DNA of 20,875 nt from a virus. The first letter of the stretch is position 1, and each line of letters starts with the position of its first letter. The stretch covers positions 1 to 20,875 of IMG/VR virus record IMGVR_UViG_3300025011_000220; one strand, given 5' to 3'. Shown here in pieces: positions 15,004 to 20,583 of the stretch. Made by a program: the position numbers and the translations under genes. A model generated the notes under the pieces. It saw only the letters and a list, made by a program, of their open reading frames with translations. It had not been told where the DNA came from and did not search any database.

Positions 15004-15015
15004 TTAATCAACTCC

Positions 15016-15975
15016 TTATACTAGGGATAGTTGCTGGATTCCGTTTTTGTAGCCGAGATAGGAGAGGATTTTTTGTTCTTTGGCGAGGGAGTACGTGGGT
15101 TGTCTGCGGAACCATGTTTTCCATTCTTGAGTGCGCTTACCACTGTTACAACTTTTACACGCACAGACTATATTATCCCTTGTGAACTCACCTAATTTTT
15201 TTACTGGAATCAGGTGTTCCATAGCAAGTGGTTCTTCTGAGTCACAAAAAACACATTTATTACTAAAGTATTCCCTAACTTCTTTCCACTGATTAGTGGT
15301 AAAGGTATGAGGAAGGTTCCTGACCCTAGACCTACGCCTTTCATTAGTAACGCGTTGCTCTTCTGGATGGTCGGTTCTCCACTGTTTACTAGCTATGGCA
15401 AAGTATTCCTTATTATTTCTATAATATTCTCGCATTTTTTCGCGAAGCGTATCTCCATTTTCAAGGTGGTACTTTCTTTGCTTAATGGCAATAACCTCTT
15501 TATTGGCTATGCTATATCTTTTCTTACGAGCTACTACGGCATCATGATTCCTGTCCCTGTACTGCTTATCTTTTTCGGTGAACTTTTCTATATTGTCTAG
15601 ACGGTATTGCTTCCTGTTTTTAGCAACTAATTCCGGATTATCTAATGTGTACTTTTTATGGTTATCAAATGTGCACATTTTACATTCATTTCTGAATCCA
15701 TATTTAGTATCTGTCCTAACGTAAAAGTATTCGTCAGTTTTTGGGAATACTCTCTCGCAATCAGAACATTTTTTAGTATCCGAAGTGAGTAGCGCTAATT
15801 CCCCTATAGCCCTTGCATCCTTATACCCAGGAGTTTTGCGTAGTTCTTCATATATCCTCCTGCACTCCCTACATTCTCCCCTCAGTCCATCTTTGTTTCC
15901 CTTTTGAGGCTTGAAATACTGGGTATTTGCAATAAACCATTCCTTACATTTGTTACACTTCTTAAAGCTAGGCAT
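15016..15975 (-). CDS. HNH endonuclease with N-terminal zinc fingers and helical repeats
   Basis: I start at the ATG (AGGGGG nine bases upstream), giving 319 residues; a TTG six codons earlier overlaps the site. Two tandem zinc motifs lie at the N-terminus (C7/C10 with C35/C38; C70/C73 with C98/C101). Residues about 115-205 hold repeated units of the form KxYxxxN (NRKQYRLDN, DKQYRDRN, RKKRYSIAN, KQRKYHLEN), as in DNA-binding arms of homing-type endonucleases. The HNH core spans about 241-281: C241/C244, H254 in EHLIPV, then C273/C276 followed by NSGK. It lies between large terminase and portal, with its own promoter. HNH nucleases can aid packaging at that position, or be free-standing mobile genes. 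Both are open here. Confidence 0.85.
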   Translation of the reverse strand: MPSFKKCNKCKEWFIANTQYFKPQKGNKDGLRGECRECRRIYEELRKTPGYKDARAIGELALLTSDTKKCSDCERVFPKTDEYFYVRTDTKYGFRNECKMCTFDNHKKYTLDNPELVAKNRKQYRLDNIEKFTEKDKQYRDRNHDAVVARKKRYSIANKEVIAIKQRKYHLENGDTLREKMREYYRNNKEYFAIASKQWRTDHPEEQRVTNERRRSRVRNLPHTFTTNQWKEVREYFSNKCVFCDSEEPLAMEHLIPVKKLGEFTRDNIVCACKSCNSGKRTQEWKTWFRRQPTYSLAKEQKILSYLGYKNGIQQLSLV

Positions 15976-16032
15976 TAAAATTAACCCCCTCAAGGTTTTA
16001 CTTTTTCCCTCAAATCAATTCGAAAGCGAAAG

Positions 16033-16079
16033 GCACTTTGAGGAAGTGCTTTGTCGATCAGGCTCATGACTTCCCGATC
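16033..16079 (-). promoter_or_regulatory. Two adjacent hairpins in the leader of the HNH gene
   Basis: Hairpin A: GATCGGG-AAGTCATGAG-CCTGATC at 16056-16079 (seven pairs, one G-U). Hairpin B: GCACTT-CCTCA-AAGTGC at 16033-16049, followed on the minus strand by CTTTCGCTTT. They lie 16-60 bases downstream of the putative promoter and before the HNH ATG. Hairpin B could be an attenuator, but its T tract is poor. Confidence 0.45.
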
Positions 16080-16093
16080 TATTCGCTACATAC

Positions 16094-16122
16094 ATTATAC
16101 CATATTTTAGGTTTATCTGCCT
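16094..16122 (-). promoter_or_regulatory. Putative promoter with extended -10 for the HNH-portal transcript
   Basis: On the minus strand TGGTATAAT gives a perfect TATAAT with the TG of an extended -10. The hexamer 17 bases upstream, AGGCAG, is a poor -35, which an extended -10 can tolerate. It overlaps the end of the large terminase gene and would start transcription in the leader before the HNH gene. Confidence 0.55.
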
Positions 16123-17705
16123 ATTTTATTAAGAATATAATCCCGTTCTTCTTGAGTGCGACAATTCTCAAGGTCTTCCAATATATCATCTGGCAAATCC
16201 TTGTAGTTACGGGTAACTTCAAGCTCAGTCCTATTGGAGTGATAAGCAATGAGTCCGTAGCCTGCGCCATCATACCAATGGTCATATGAGCATTCCATAA
16301 CCTTTTCTGGATTCTTAGGGTCTTGTAGGAGTTGTGGCAATGTCTCAATCAACTTTTCGCAAGTATTAAATATCTTAACTTTACTGGTCGTTACTTTTGC
16401 ATTTTCATCAAAATACGATTTGAAATACTCATGGTATGTGGCCTTCCTGAACACGCGATCCGTAACAGCCCTTAAACAATCATTTACCCCGCCTTCAATG
16501 TAGAAATCAATAATGGATTTACCCTGCGGGGTATTACTACTCTTGGTAAGTGGGTGAACAGCCCATGCATCATGACCGGCTACAGTGAATCCGATACGCT
16601 CATTGCCTGTCTTGAAAACAACTTGCTTTGCCTGTTCTGAATAACTTACCTTTTCGTCCTTCGGCTCCCTTGTATACTCCCTGTAAATATAAACTGTTCC
16701 AAACTCATCTACGGCGTACCAGTACCACGCGAATGAATCAGTATAACCATTGTCTACAGCTCTCCACTTTCTCCAATGTGCAGGTATTTCGAACGCATCC
16801 ACAACATGCAAGTCATAACTAAACTCAGGGAACGCTATTCCTTCAGATGCCTCGAATGCTTCCTCTGGCGTGTTCGGGTACTCAGCTCGATAAGACAACG
16901 GTAAGTCTTTTTTTGTCTGCTCATACCACTCCGCCGTTCTTCTTGGGTCGGTATCCCACGGAAGAAATACTCTTGCGAATGTGTTTACACCCTTAGTGGC
17001 CTTAACCCATATCTCTTCAAACAGTGTCATGCGTTTTGCTGTAGATAGTCCGATTACTCTACCACCAGAGGGTCTATTTATTGTGGGGTATGCAGCAGAC
17101 CAGATAGTTTTTGCCCATTGCTGGAACGCCCACTCATCCAATAAAACAAGGTTAGCCGTAAACGAACGCCCACTGTCCGGCCCTGCCGATAATGAGGTGA
17201 ATGTACTTTGATATGGCTTGTGTAATACGGTCACAGTTAAAACAGTTGACTCCCATTTTAACCCCTTATACGCTGCGTTTTCTTTTACATTTTGAGTAAT
17301 CATCCATTTAGGGAGATTGGAAAGAATAAATTCTATTCGCCTGACTAATTCCTTTGCGTCCGGTGTCTCTGTTTTTGATAAGGCTACTACCGAATAACCA
17401 GGGAAATAAATCATGTACCATACGATAAGTGCCAAGGCAAGCCAAGTTAATCCTAATTGACGAGCCTTTAATACGATATTTAGACGGTTATTAAGAAAGC
17501 TATTCAATGCCCCCACTTGCTTAGGCCACATAGTAAATGGGGTTGCCTTGTTGCCGCCCATTTCAACGGCATCCATATCTTCAATCTTAACGAACTTCTC
17601 TATGAAATATTGGCAGCTTCTTTTTCCTAGTTCCCATTGGATTGCCTCTAATGAGGGTAAATCCTTTGCGCTAACTACTACAGGCTTATCCTTCTTAACC
17701 ACCAC
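16113..17705 (-). CDS. terL: Terminase large subunit (packaging ATPase-nuclease)
   Basis: The 530-residue protein shows a full terminase layout. ATPase: KARQLGLTW at 80-88 (a variant Walker A of the RQxGxT type), VLLDEW at 187-192 (Walker B with catalytic Glu), and GLST at 219-222 (coupling motif). Nuclease domain: VDNGYTDSFAWYWY at 317-330 (first metal Asp), GHD at 377-379, and a late DHWYDGAGYGL segment (475-485) with Asp479 as a likely metal ligand. It drives DNA into the procapsid through the portal and cuts it at the end. The start is GTG, four bases after GAGGTGA; an out-of-frame ATG lies just beside it. The small subunit gene is about 3 kb upstream instead of adjacent. Confidence 0.92.
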   Translation of the reverse strand: MVVKKDKPVVVSAKDLPSLEAIQWELGKRSCQYFIEKFVKIEDMDAVEMGGNKATPFTMWPKQVGALNSFLNNRLNIVLKARQLGLTWLALALIVWYMIYFPGYSVVALSKTETPDAKELVRRIEFILSNLPKWMITQNVKENAAYKGLKWESTVLTVTVLHKPYQSTFTSLSAGPDSGRSFTANLVLLDEWAFQQWAKTIWSAAYPTINRPSGGRVIGLSTAKRMTLFEEIWVKATKGVNTFARVFLPWDTDPRRTAEWYEQTKKDLPLSYRAEYPNTPEEAFEASEGIAFPEFSYDLHVVDAFEIPAHWRKWRAVDNGYTDSFAWYWYAVDEFGTVYIYREYTREPKDEKVSYSEQAKQVVFKTGNERIGFTVAGHDAWAVHPLTKSSNTPQGKSIIDFYIEGGVNDCLRAVTDRVFRKATYHEYFKSYFDENAKVTTSKVKIFNTCEKLIETLPQLLQDPKNPEKVMECSYDHWYDGAGYGLIAYHSNRTELEVTRNYKDLPDDILEDLENCRTQEERDYILNKIGR

Positions 17706-17709
17706 ATTA

Positions 17710-17880
17710 TCACCTCAATGAGGACAGATACGTCACCCAATGTCGTACCCATATTTCCTCTCGACATTTGTATTTGCTGTAATCCCAGCGTTTGCAGTTG
17801 GCGCAGTTACAGCGAAGTTCTGGGGATAGAGTTTTAAATTCAGTGCATGAGCGATTTTCCCCCAATCGGATTACCTCCAT
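17710..17880 (-). CDS. 56-residue Cys-rich mini-protein, probable zinc-binding
   Basis: This short gene starts at the ATG overlapping the previous stop as TAATG, with AGGAAG upstream, and its own stop (AGGTGA) lies within the ribosome-binding site of the large terminase gene. The product MEVIRLGENRSCTEFKTLSP leads into CNCANCKRW (Cys24, Cys26, Cys29) and YKC (Cys39), enough ligands for one zinc ion. Small Cys-rich proteins in this style are common in Gram-positive phages, mostly of unknown role. Tight coupling to the terminase gene is notable but does not show a packaging role. Confidence 0.7.
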   Translation of the reverse strand: MEVIRLGENRSCTEFKTLSPELRCNCANCKRWDYSKYKCREEIWVRHWVTYLSSLR

Positions 17881-17993
17881 TACTTAACTTCCTGTATTTC
17901 CCCTGAATAAACAGCACCACTTATCCATTGATCCAAAGCATGTTGTATTAGGGATTCTAATAGAACCTCAGATAAAAGTTCTCCATTTTTCAT
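17880..17993 (-). CDS. 37-residue mini-protein
   Basis: The ATG follows AAGGATGAGCTAGT and the stop overlaps the next ATG as TAATG. The product is MKNGELLSEVLLESLIQHAL followed by DQWISGAVYSGEIQEVK, which would form one amphipathic helix. Its stop also supplies part of the AGGAAG site of the next gene. Nothing in the sequence shows a function. The tight coupling on both sides is the main evidence that it is translated. Confidence 0.6.
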   Translation of the reverse strand: MKNGELLSEVLLESLIQHALDQWISGAVYSGEIQEVK

Positions 17994-18125
17994 ACTAGCT
18001 CATCCTTAACGTTTATTAATTCGTTTAAATGAATGTTTACTAGATAATTGCTCGTACTTAACGGTTGAAGGGGTTGAAATGCGGTTGGAGTAAGGTTTTT
18101 GAATTTGAAGAAAGGGTTAGGAAAA
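17994..18125. other. Gap with an open frame but no start codon
   Basis: On the minus strand one frame is open from about 18131 to a TGA at 17990-17992, encoding a sequence that ends NYLVNIHLNELINVKDELV and overlaps the next start as ATGA. It contains no ATG, GTG or TTG, and the two preceding frames have stops. It may be the remnant of a gene or a frameshifted tail. I do not call it a gene. Confidence 0.4.
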
Positions 18126-18287
18126 CTACATTCCTAATTCGGCCATAGCATTATTAATTAATTCCTTGGCGTTAGGACTCATAGCTGCCGAACAAACTAA
18201 ATACATCATGCACTTACGGCACAACCCCCTGCTGGGCTTGAATTCATCTTCTGTAACTGGGCAGGATTCCATATCTTCTAGCTTCAT
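18126..18287 (-). CDS. 53-residue Cys-containing mini-protein, probable zinc-binding
   Basis: The ATG follows AAAGGAGAT. The product is MKLEDMESCPVTEDEFKPSR and continues GLCRKCMMYLVCSAAM, giving Cys9, Cys23, Cys26 and Cys32. The last 20 residues form a helix (KELINNAMAELGM). The C-x2-C pair with two outer cysteines is enough for a small zinc knuckle. It lies between the GIY-YIG gene and the 37-residue gene and belongs to the same run of mini-genes. I do not recognise a family. Confidence 0.65.
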   Translation of the reverse strand: MKLEDMESCPVTEDEFKPSRGLCRKCMMYLVCSAAMSPNAKELINNAMAELGM

Positions 18288-18310
18288 ACTTTTCAATCTC
18301 CTTTAATTGT

Positions 18311-18338
18311 TTACATTAAAAATGAGGTAAATTTACCT
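18311..18338 (-). terminator. Putative weak terminator overlapping the GIY-YIG stop
   Basis: Minus-strand AGGTA-AATT-TACCT includes the TAA stop of the GIY-YIG gene and is followed by CATTTTTAATG. The 12-bp palindrome GGTAAATTTACC is perfect, but the stem is AT-rich and the T tract is interrupted. Confidence 0.35.
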
Positions 18339-19004
18339 TACTCCTACTTTTTGCATAGCTTCGTCAACCATACCAAGCCCGCGCTTCCACTCTTTTATTT
18401 TCTGAATAACATACTCATCCGGCCTAAACCATTCTCCCTTTAATTTTGATGTTTCAAATTCCTTATGCACCTGTCTCTCGGTAGACTCGTTTCCGGGAAC
18501 CATGAAAAGAATAGTAAGAGTGTCGGGGTATCCGGTTTGCAATGCCTTCAATCTCTTTGCCGGATCTACTGAATACCCTATTTTTATGGCCCCTCCGCAT
18601 AATCCTTGGATAAAGTAGACATAACCCTTTGGATTAACAGGGAGTATGGTTAATACGTCATTCTCAATCACTGCATCTGGCTTAACCACCGACATCATGT
18701 CTATTTCTTTTCTAATTCGTAAAGCCTTTAATGATTCATTTTTCTTATTCCAGTATTCAGTCCATCGTGGGTCATCTTTTTTCCACGACCATTTATTTAT
18801 TTCATTTTCCAAGATGCTCATAAATCTACGGTCATATTTAAAAGCATTTAACTTATCTTGACTTCTCCAAATACTAAAGCTAATTCCCTTTTCCGCATGA
18901 CCCTCACTCTCAAGCTTTTTGATAAACTCTTTAATCTTGGCATCCATAGGGATACCTAATACTCCAAGAAACGCTTGGCTGTAGGTAGTGACTCTATTAG
19001 GCAT
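18333..19004 (-). CDS. GIY-YIG superfamily protein of the T5orf172 type
   Basis: I use the ATG ten bases after AGGAGG (223 residues); a TTG two codons earlier overlaps the previous stop as TTGA and is also possible. The C-terminal domain (about 128-210) has the T5orf172/MUG113 form of the GIY-YIG fold: YVYFIQ at 128-133, IKIGYS at 140-145, Arg151 with DPAKRLKALQTGYP, NESTERQVHKEF at 172-183, and GEWF at 190-193. The N-terminal 120 residues are charged, helical and unassigned. Known members are DNA-associated and often nuclease-like, but the reaction is unproved for many. It could be a free-standing mobile endonuclease between the terminase genes. The stop lies in a palindrome. Confidence 0.8.
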   Translation of the reverse strand: MPNRVTTYSQAFLGVLGIPMDAKIKEFIKKLESEGHAEKGISFSIWRSQDKLNAFKYDRRFMSILENEINKWSWKKDDPRWTEYWNKKNESLKALRIRKEIDMMSVVKPDAVIENDVLTILPVNPKGYVYFIQGLCGGAIKIGYSVDPAKRLKALQTGYPDTLTILFMVPGNESTERQVHKEFETSKLKGEWFRPDEYVIQKIKEWKRGLGMVDEAMQKVGVR

Positions 19005-19006
19005 AA

Positions 19007-19540
19007 TCAATCGCCCTCCTTATTCGGTTTACCTTTTTTAATAAGTCTCGATGAAATAACATAACCGCCATCGGTTGAATAAAGGAGTTCATTTTCCTTC
19101 ATTTCACCCAATAGGCGGTTTAATTTCTTGTTTCCACAACCAAATATAGTTTGTATCTCTTTGTATTTCAAAGGATTCTTAGTACGCGGTTGAACCAATT
19201 TTCCTGTATTCCACTCAACGTATTTACCTAACGATACTAAGTACCCTGCCAGTTCTTCGACATTCCTGACTCCACTTTTTCTTAACCTATCAATCTCTTC
19301 AACCATGAGCATGATATAAGGCTTCTTTCCTCCTGTGTGCTTTGGGGGGTCTTTATCCTTCCTTGCTGGCTTATTCGGATTGTGCCAGAACGAGTAGAGT
19401 GTTAATTCCCTATTGTCATTATCAATCTTAACCGTAATGTATTCCTGTCCATTGGGTGCCTTATCCCTAGTAATAGTAACCCCTTGCGGAATCAACACAT
19501 TAGTATTCCCGTTAAGGAAATCAAGTAAATTCTTCTCCAT
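19007..19540 (-). CDS. Putative winged-helix DNA-binding protein
   Basis: The ATG follows GAGGTG by five bases and yields 177 residues; a TTG eight codons upstream lacks a site. The N-terminal part (about 1-60) is beta-like. Residues about 60-75 are very basic (ARKDKDPPKHTGGKK). The C-terminal half reads like a winged helix: NVEELAGYLVSLGKYVE, then KYKEIQTIFGCGNKKLNRLLGEMKENELLY (helix-turn-helix, about 125-154) and a wing-like GGYVISSRLIKKG. This style is seen in phage and plasmid replication or regulatory proteins, but I cannot name the family. The long gap upstream (19541-19768) contains palindromes and is a plausible target. The stop lies two bases before the ATG of the next gene. Confidence 0.65.
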   Translation of the reverse strand: MEKNLLDFLNGNTNVLIPQGVTITRDKAPNGQEYITVKIDNDNRELTLYSFWHNPNKPARKDKDPPKHTGGKKPYIMLMVEEIDRLRKSGVRNVEELAGYLVSLGKYVEWNTGKLVQPRTKNPLKYKEIQTIFGCGNKKLNRLLGEMKENELLYSTDGGYVISSRLIKKGKPNKEGD

Positions 19541-19768
19541 ATTCCACCTCAAAAGCCCTTTCAATGGGCATTACTTAGGTGTCGAAACGACACGTTGTAA
19601 AAATGGCACTCAGCCTTACTCTCCCTAAGAGTGTAGGGTTTTCTTCATGTAATTCGTTTATATATACGTTCTAGCCTCGTTGCGTTATTTAGTTTGTAAA
19701 ATATTTTTTATAAAAAGAGTATCCTTGCCTTAAAAGTACTTGATGATTTTAGGGGTATGGGGGGCTAG
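19541..19768. other. Gap with palindromes and shared short repeats
   Basis: No gene is visible in these 228 bases. The stretch contains the perfect inverted repeat GTGTCG-AAA-CGACAC (19579-19593), the motifs CCTTACTCTCCC (19614-19625) and AGAGTGTAGGGTTTT (19628-19642), and an AT-rich segment (19685-19720). The motifs recur, directly or inverted, beyond the zinc-ribbon gene at 20143-20153 and 20461-20484. It probably holds the promoter or operator of the winged-helix gene, but no confident -35/-10 pair stands out. Confidence 0.5.
19579..19593. promoter_or_regulatory. Perfect inverted repeat, candidate operator
   Basis: GTGTCG and CGACAC surround a three-base AAA. It lies 39 bases upstream of the ATG of the putative winged-helix gene. 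The symmetry and spacing suit a dimeric DNA-binding protein, possibly the product of the adjacent gene; an RNA hairpin is also possible. Confidence 0.4.
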
Positions 19769-19951
19769 TTATTTACATAAACCTTCGTGCATGGATTTGT
19801 ATTCGAGGAGAGAGTCGTATTCCTTGCGTGTAATTACCACTCTTTCTAGGCCATCTCCATTGCAATCGTTGCACTTGAATTCATGGTCATTTCCTCTTAA
19901 TTTGTAATGGCCTAAACCATCGCATAAACCGCATTTATGTTCATCCTTCAT
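19769..19951 (-). CDS. 60-residue CxxCxGxG zinc-ribbon protein
   Basis: The ATG follows AAAGGAGTTAGCTCC. The product has two DnaJ-type zinc-ribbon half-motifs: CGLCDGLG at residues 7-14 and CNDCNGDG at 27-34. It ends with a charged helix (TRKEYDSLLEYKSMHEGLCK). Two such half-sites make one zinc centre. In DnaJ this module helps hold unfolded chains; isolated copies are common small proteins of phages and plasmids with unknown roles. There is no J domain. The gene stands alone between two long non-coding gaps, so it may have its own promoter in the AT-rich segment just upstream (19955-20010). Confidence 0.75.
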   Translation of the reverse strand: MKDEHKCGLCDGLGHYKLRGNDHEFKCNDCNGDGLERVVITRKEYDSLLEYKSMHEGLCK

Positions 19952-20019
19952 GGAGCTAACTCCTTTGCGTTAAAATATTTTTGTAATTTTTTATTTTATT
20001 TTTTGTAGGAATGGTTGAT

Positions 20020-20047
20020 GTCTATTGAGGGGATGTAGTATATAGAC
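20020..20047. repeat. Six-base inverted repeat GTCTAT / ATAGAC
   Basis: GTCTAT at 20020-20025 and ATAGAC at 20042-20047 surround a 16-base loop. It directly adjoins the G-rich nested hairpin. Confidence 0.3.
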
Positions 20048-20063
20048 GGTTACCGCCTGGTGA

Positions 20064-20102
20064 ACCCAATCTCGTGCCACCTCTGACGAGGGGGGGTTGG
20101 GT
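20064..20102. repeat. Nested hairpin with a seven-G run
   Basis: Outer arms ACCCAA (20064-20069) and TTGGGT (20097-20102) and inner arms CTCGT (20071-20075) and ACGAG (20086-20090) pair around a ten-base loop. The side opposite the outer arm holds a run of seven G (20090-20096). It is the most stable-looking structure in the gene-free interval. Confidence 0.5.
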
Positions 20103-20174
20103 ACTCGGGTTTATGCCAAAACACTGATTTAGGTGAAATAGTAGAGTGTAGGGATAGAAATACATACACAGATC

Positions 20175-20210
20175 ACCCCTTTACCCGACTCACAGCTCAG
20201 GGTATGGGGT
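20175..20210. repeat. Bulged inverted repeat ACCCC-ACCC / GGGT-GGGGT
   Basis: ACCCC (20175-20179) and ACCC (20183-20186) pair with GGGT (20200-20203) and GGGGT (20206-20210), leaving small bulges and a 13-base loop. Confidence 0.4.
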
Positions 20211-20223
20211 AGGGTCAGAATCT

Positions 20224-20254
20224 CAGCACACCACAGGCCAACAGCACACCACAG
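20224..20254. repeat. 13-bp direct repeat with 18-bp period
   Basis: CAGCACACCACAG occurs at 20224-20236 and again at 20242-20254. The period is a multiple of three, so a plus-strand frame would read STPQ twice. The surrounding bases are richer in CAG and GC than the rest of the window. Confidence 0.6.
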
Positions 20255-20441
20255 CACCCAGCCATGCAGAGACATCCGATGCCACTACAGCCGAAGCAAC
20301 AGCCAGCCGGCAGCGCAGCAGAGTCAATGCCACCAATCGCAGAGCAGCCAATGCTATCCGGCCATAACAACATAAGGTACAGACACATCTATATGCACAT
20401 TGCATTGAGTCCGATAACTAACATTATGTAAAGCACACAAT

Positions 20442-20536
20442 TTAGATTACGATGACTACTAAAACCCTACATCCTTACTCTCCCAACGATCACAGGATTT
20501 ATGTCTATATTGGTTAAGCTACCTTACGTAATCTAA
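20442..20536. repeat. 10-bp inverted repeat pair
   Basis: TTAGATTACG (20442-20451) and CGTAATCTAA (20527-20536) are perfect inverted copies 75 bases apart, just downstream of the small terminase gene in the direction of transcription. They may bind a protein that bridges two sites, or flank a small element. Confidence 0.45.
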
Positions 20537-20583
20537 TTGAGAATAGAGGACATATTCCATGGCTGAAGGACATCATTTTGCTG

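Larger units (their letters stand above)
19952..20583. other. Gene-poor structured interval between terS and the rest of the module
   Basis: About 630 bases carry no convincing gene. In order from high coordinates: a 10-bp inverted repeat pair (20442-20451 and 20527-20536), a CAG/GC-rich stretch with a 13-bp direct repeat (20224-20254), an inverted repeat (20175-20210), a nested hairpin with a seven-G run (20064-20102), a short hairpin (20020-20047), and an AT-rich tract (19955-20010). A Pro/Gln-rich plus-strand frame (20264-20431) has no ribosome-binding site. Such structure between terminase genes could be a packaging site, an operator hub or a non-coding RNA. Confidence 0.5.

Noticed and set aside
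20064-20102. T-box riboswitch suggested by AGAGGTGGCACGAG on the minus strand
   Set aside because: No specifier stem, no matching antiterminator arm, no terminator and no aminoacyl-tRNA or amino-acid gene follow.
20223-20405. 60-codon Cys/Val/Ala-rich minus-strand frame
   Set aside because: No ribosome-binding site; several frames are open here because of GC-rich, stop-poor composition.
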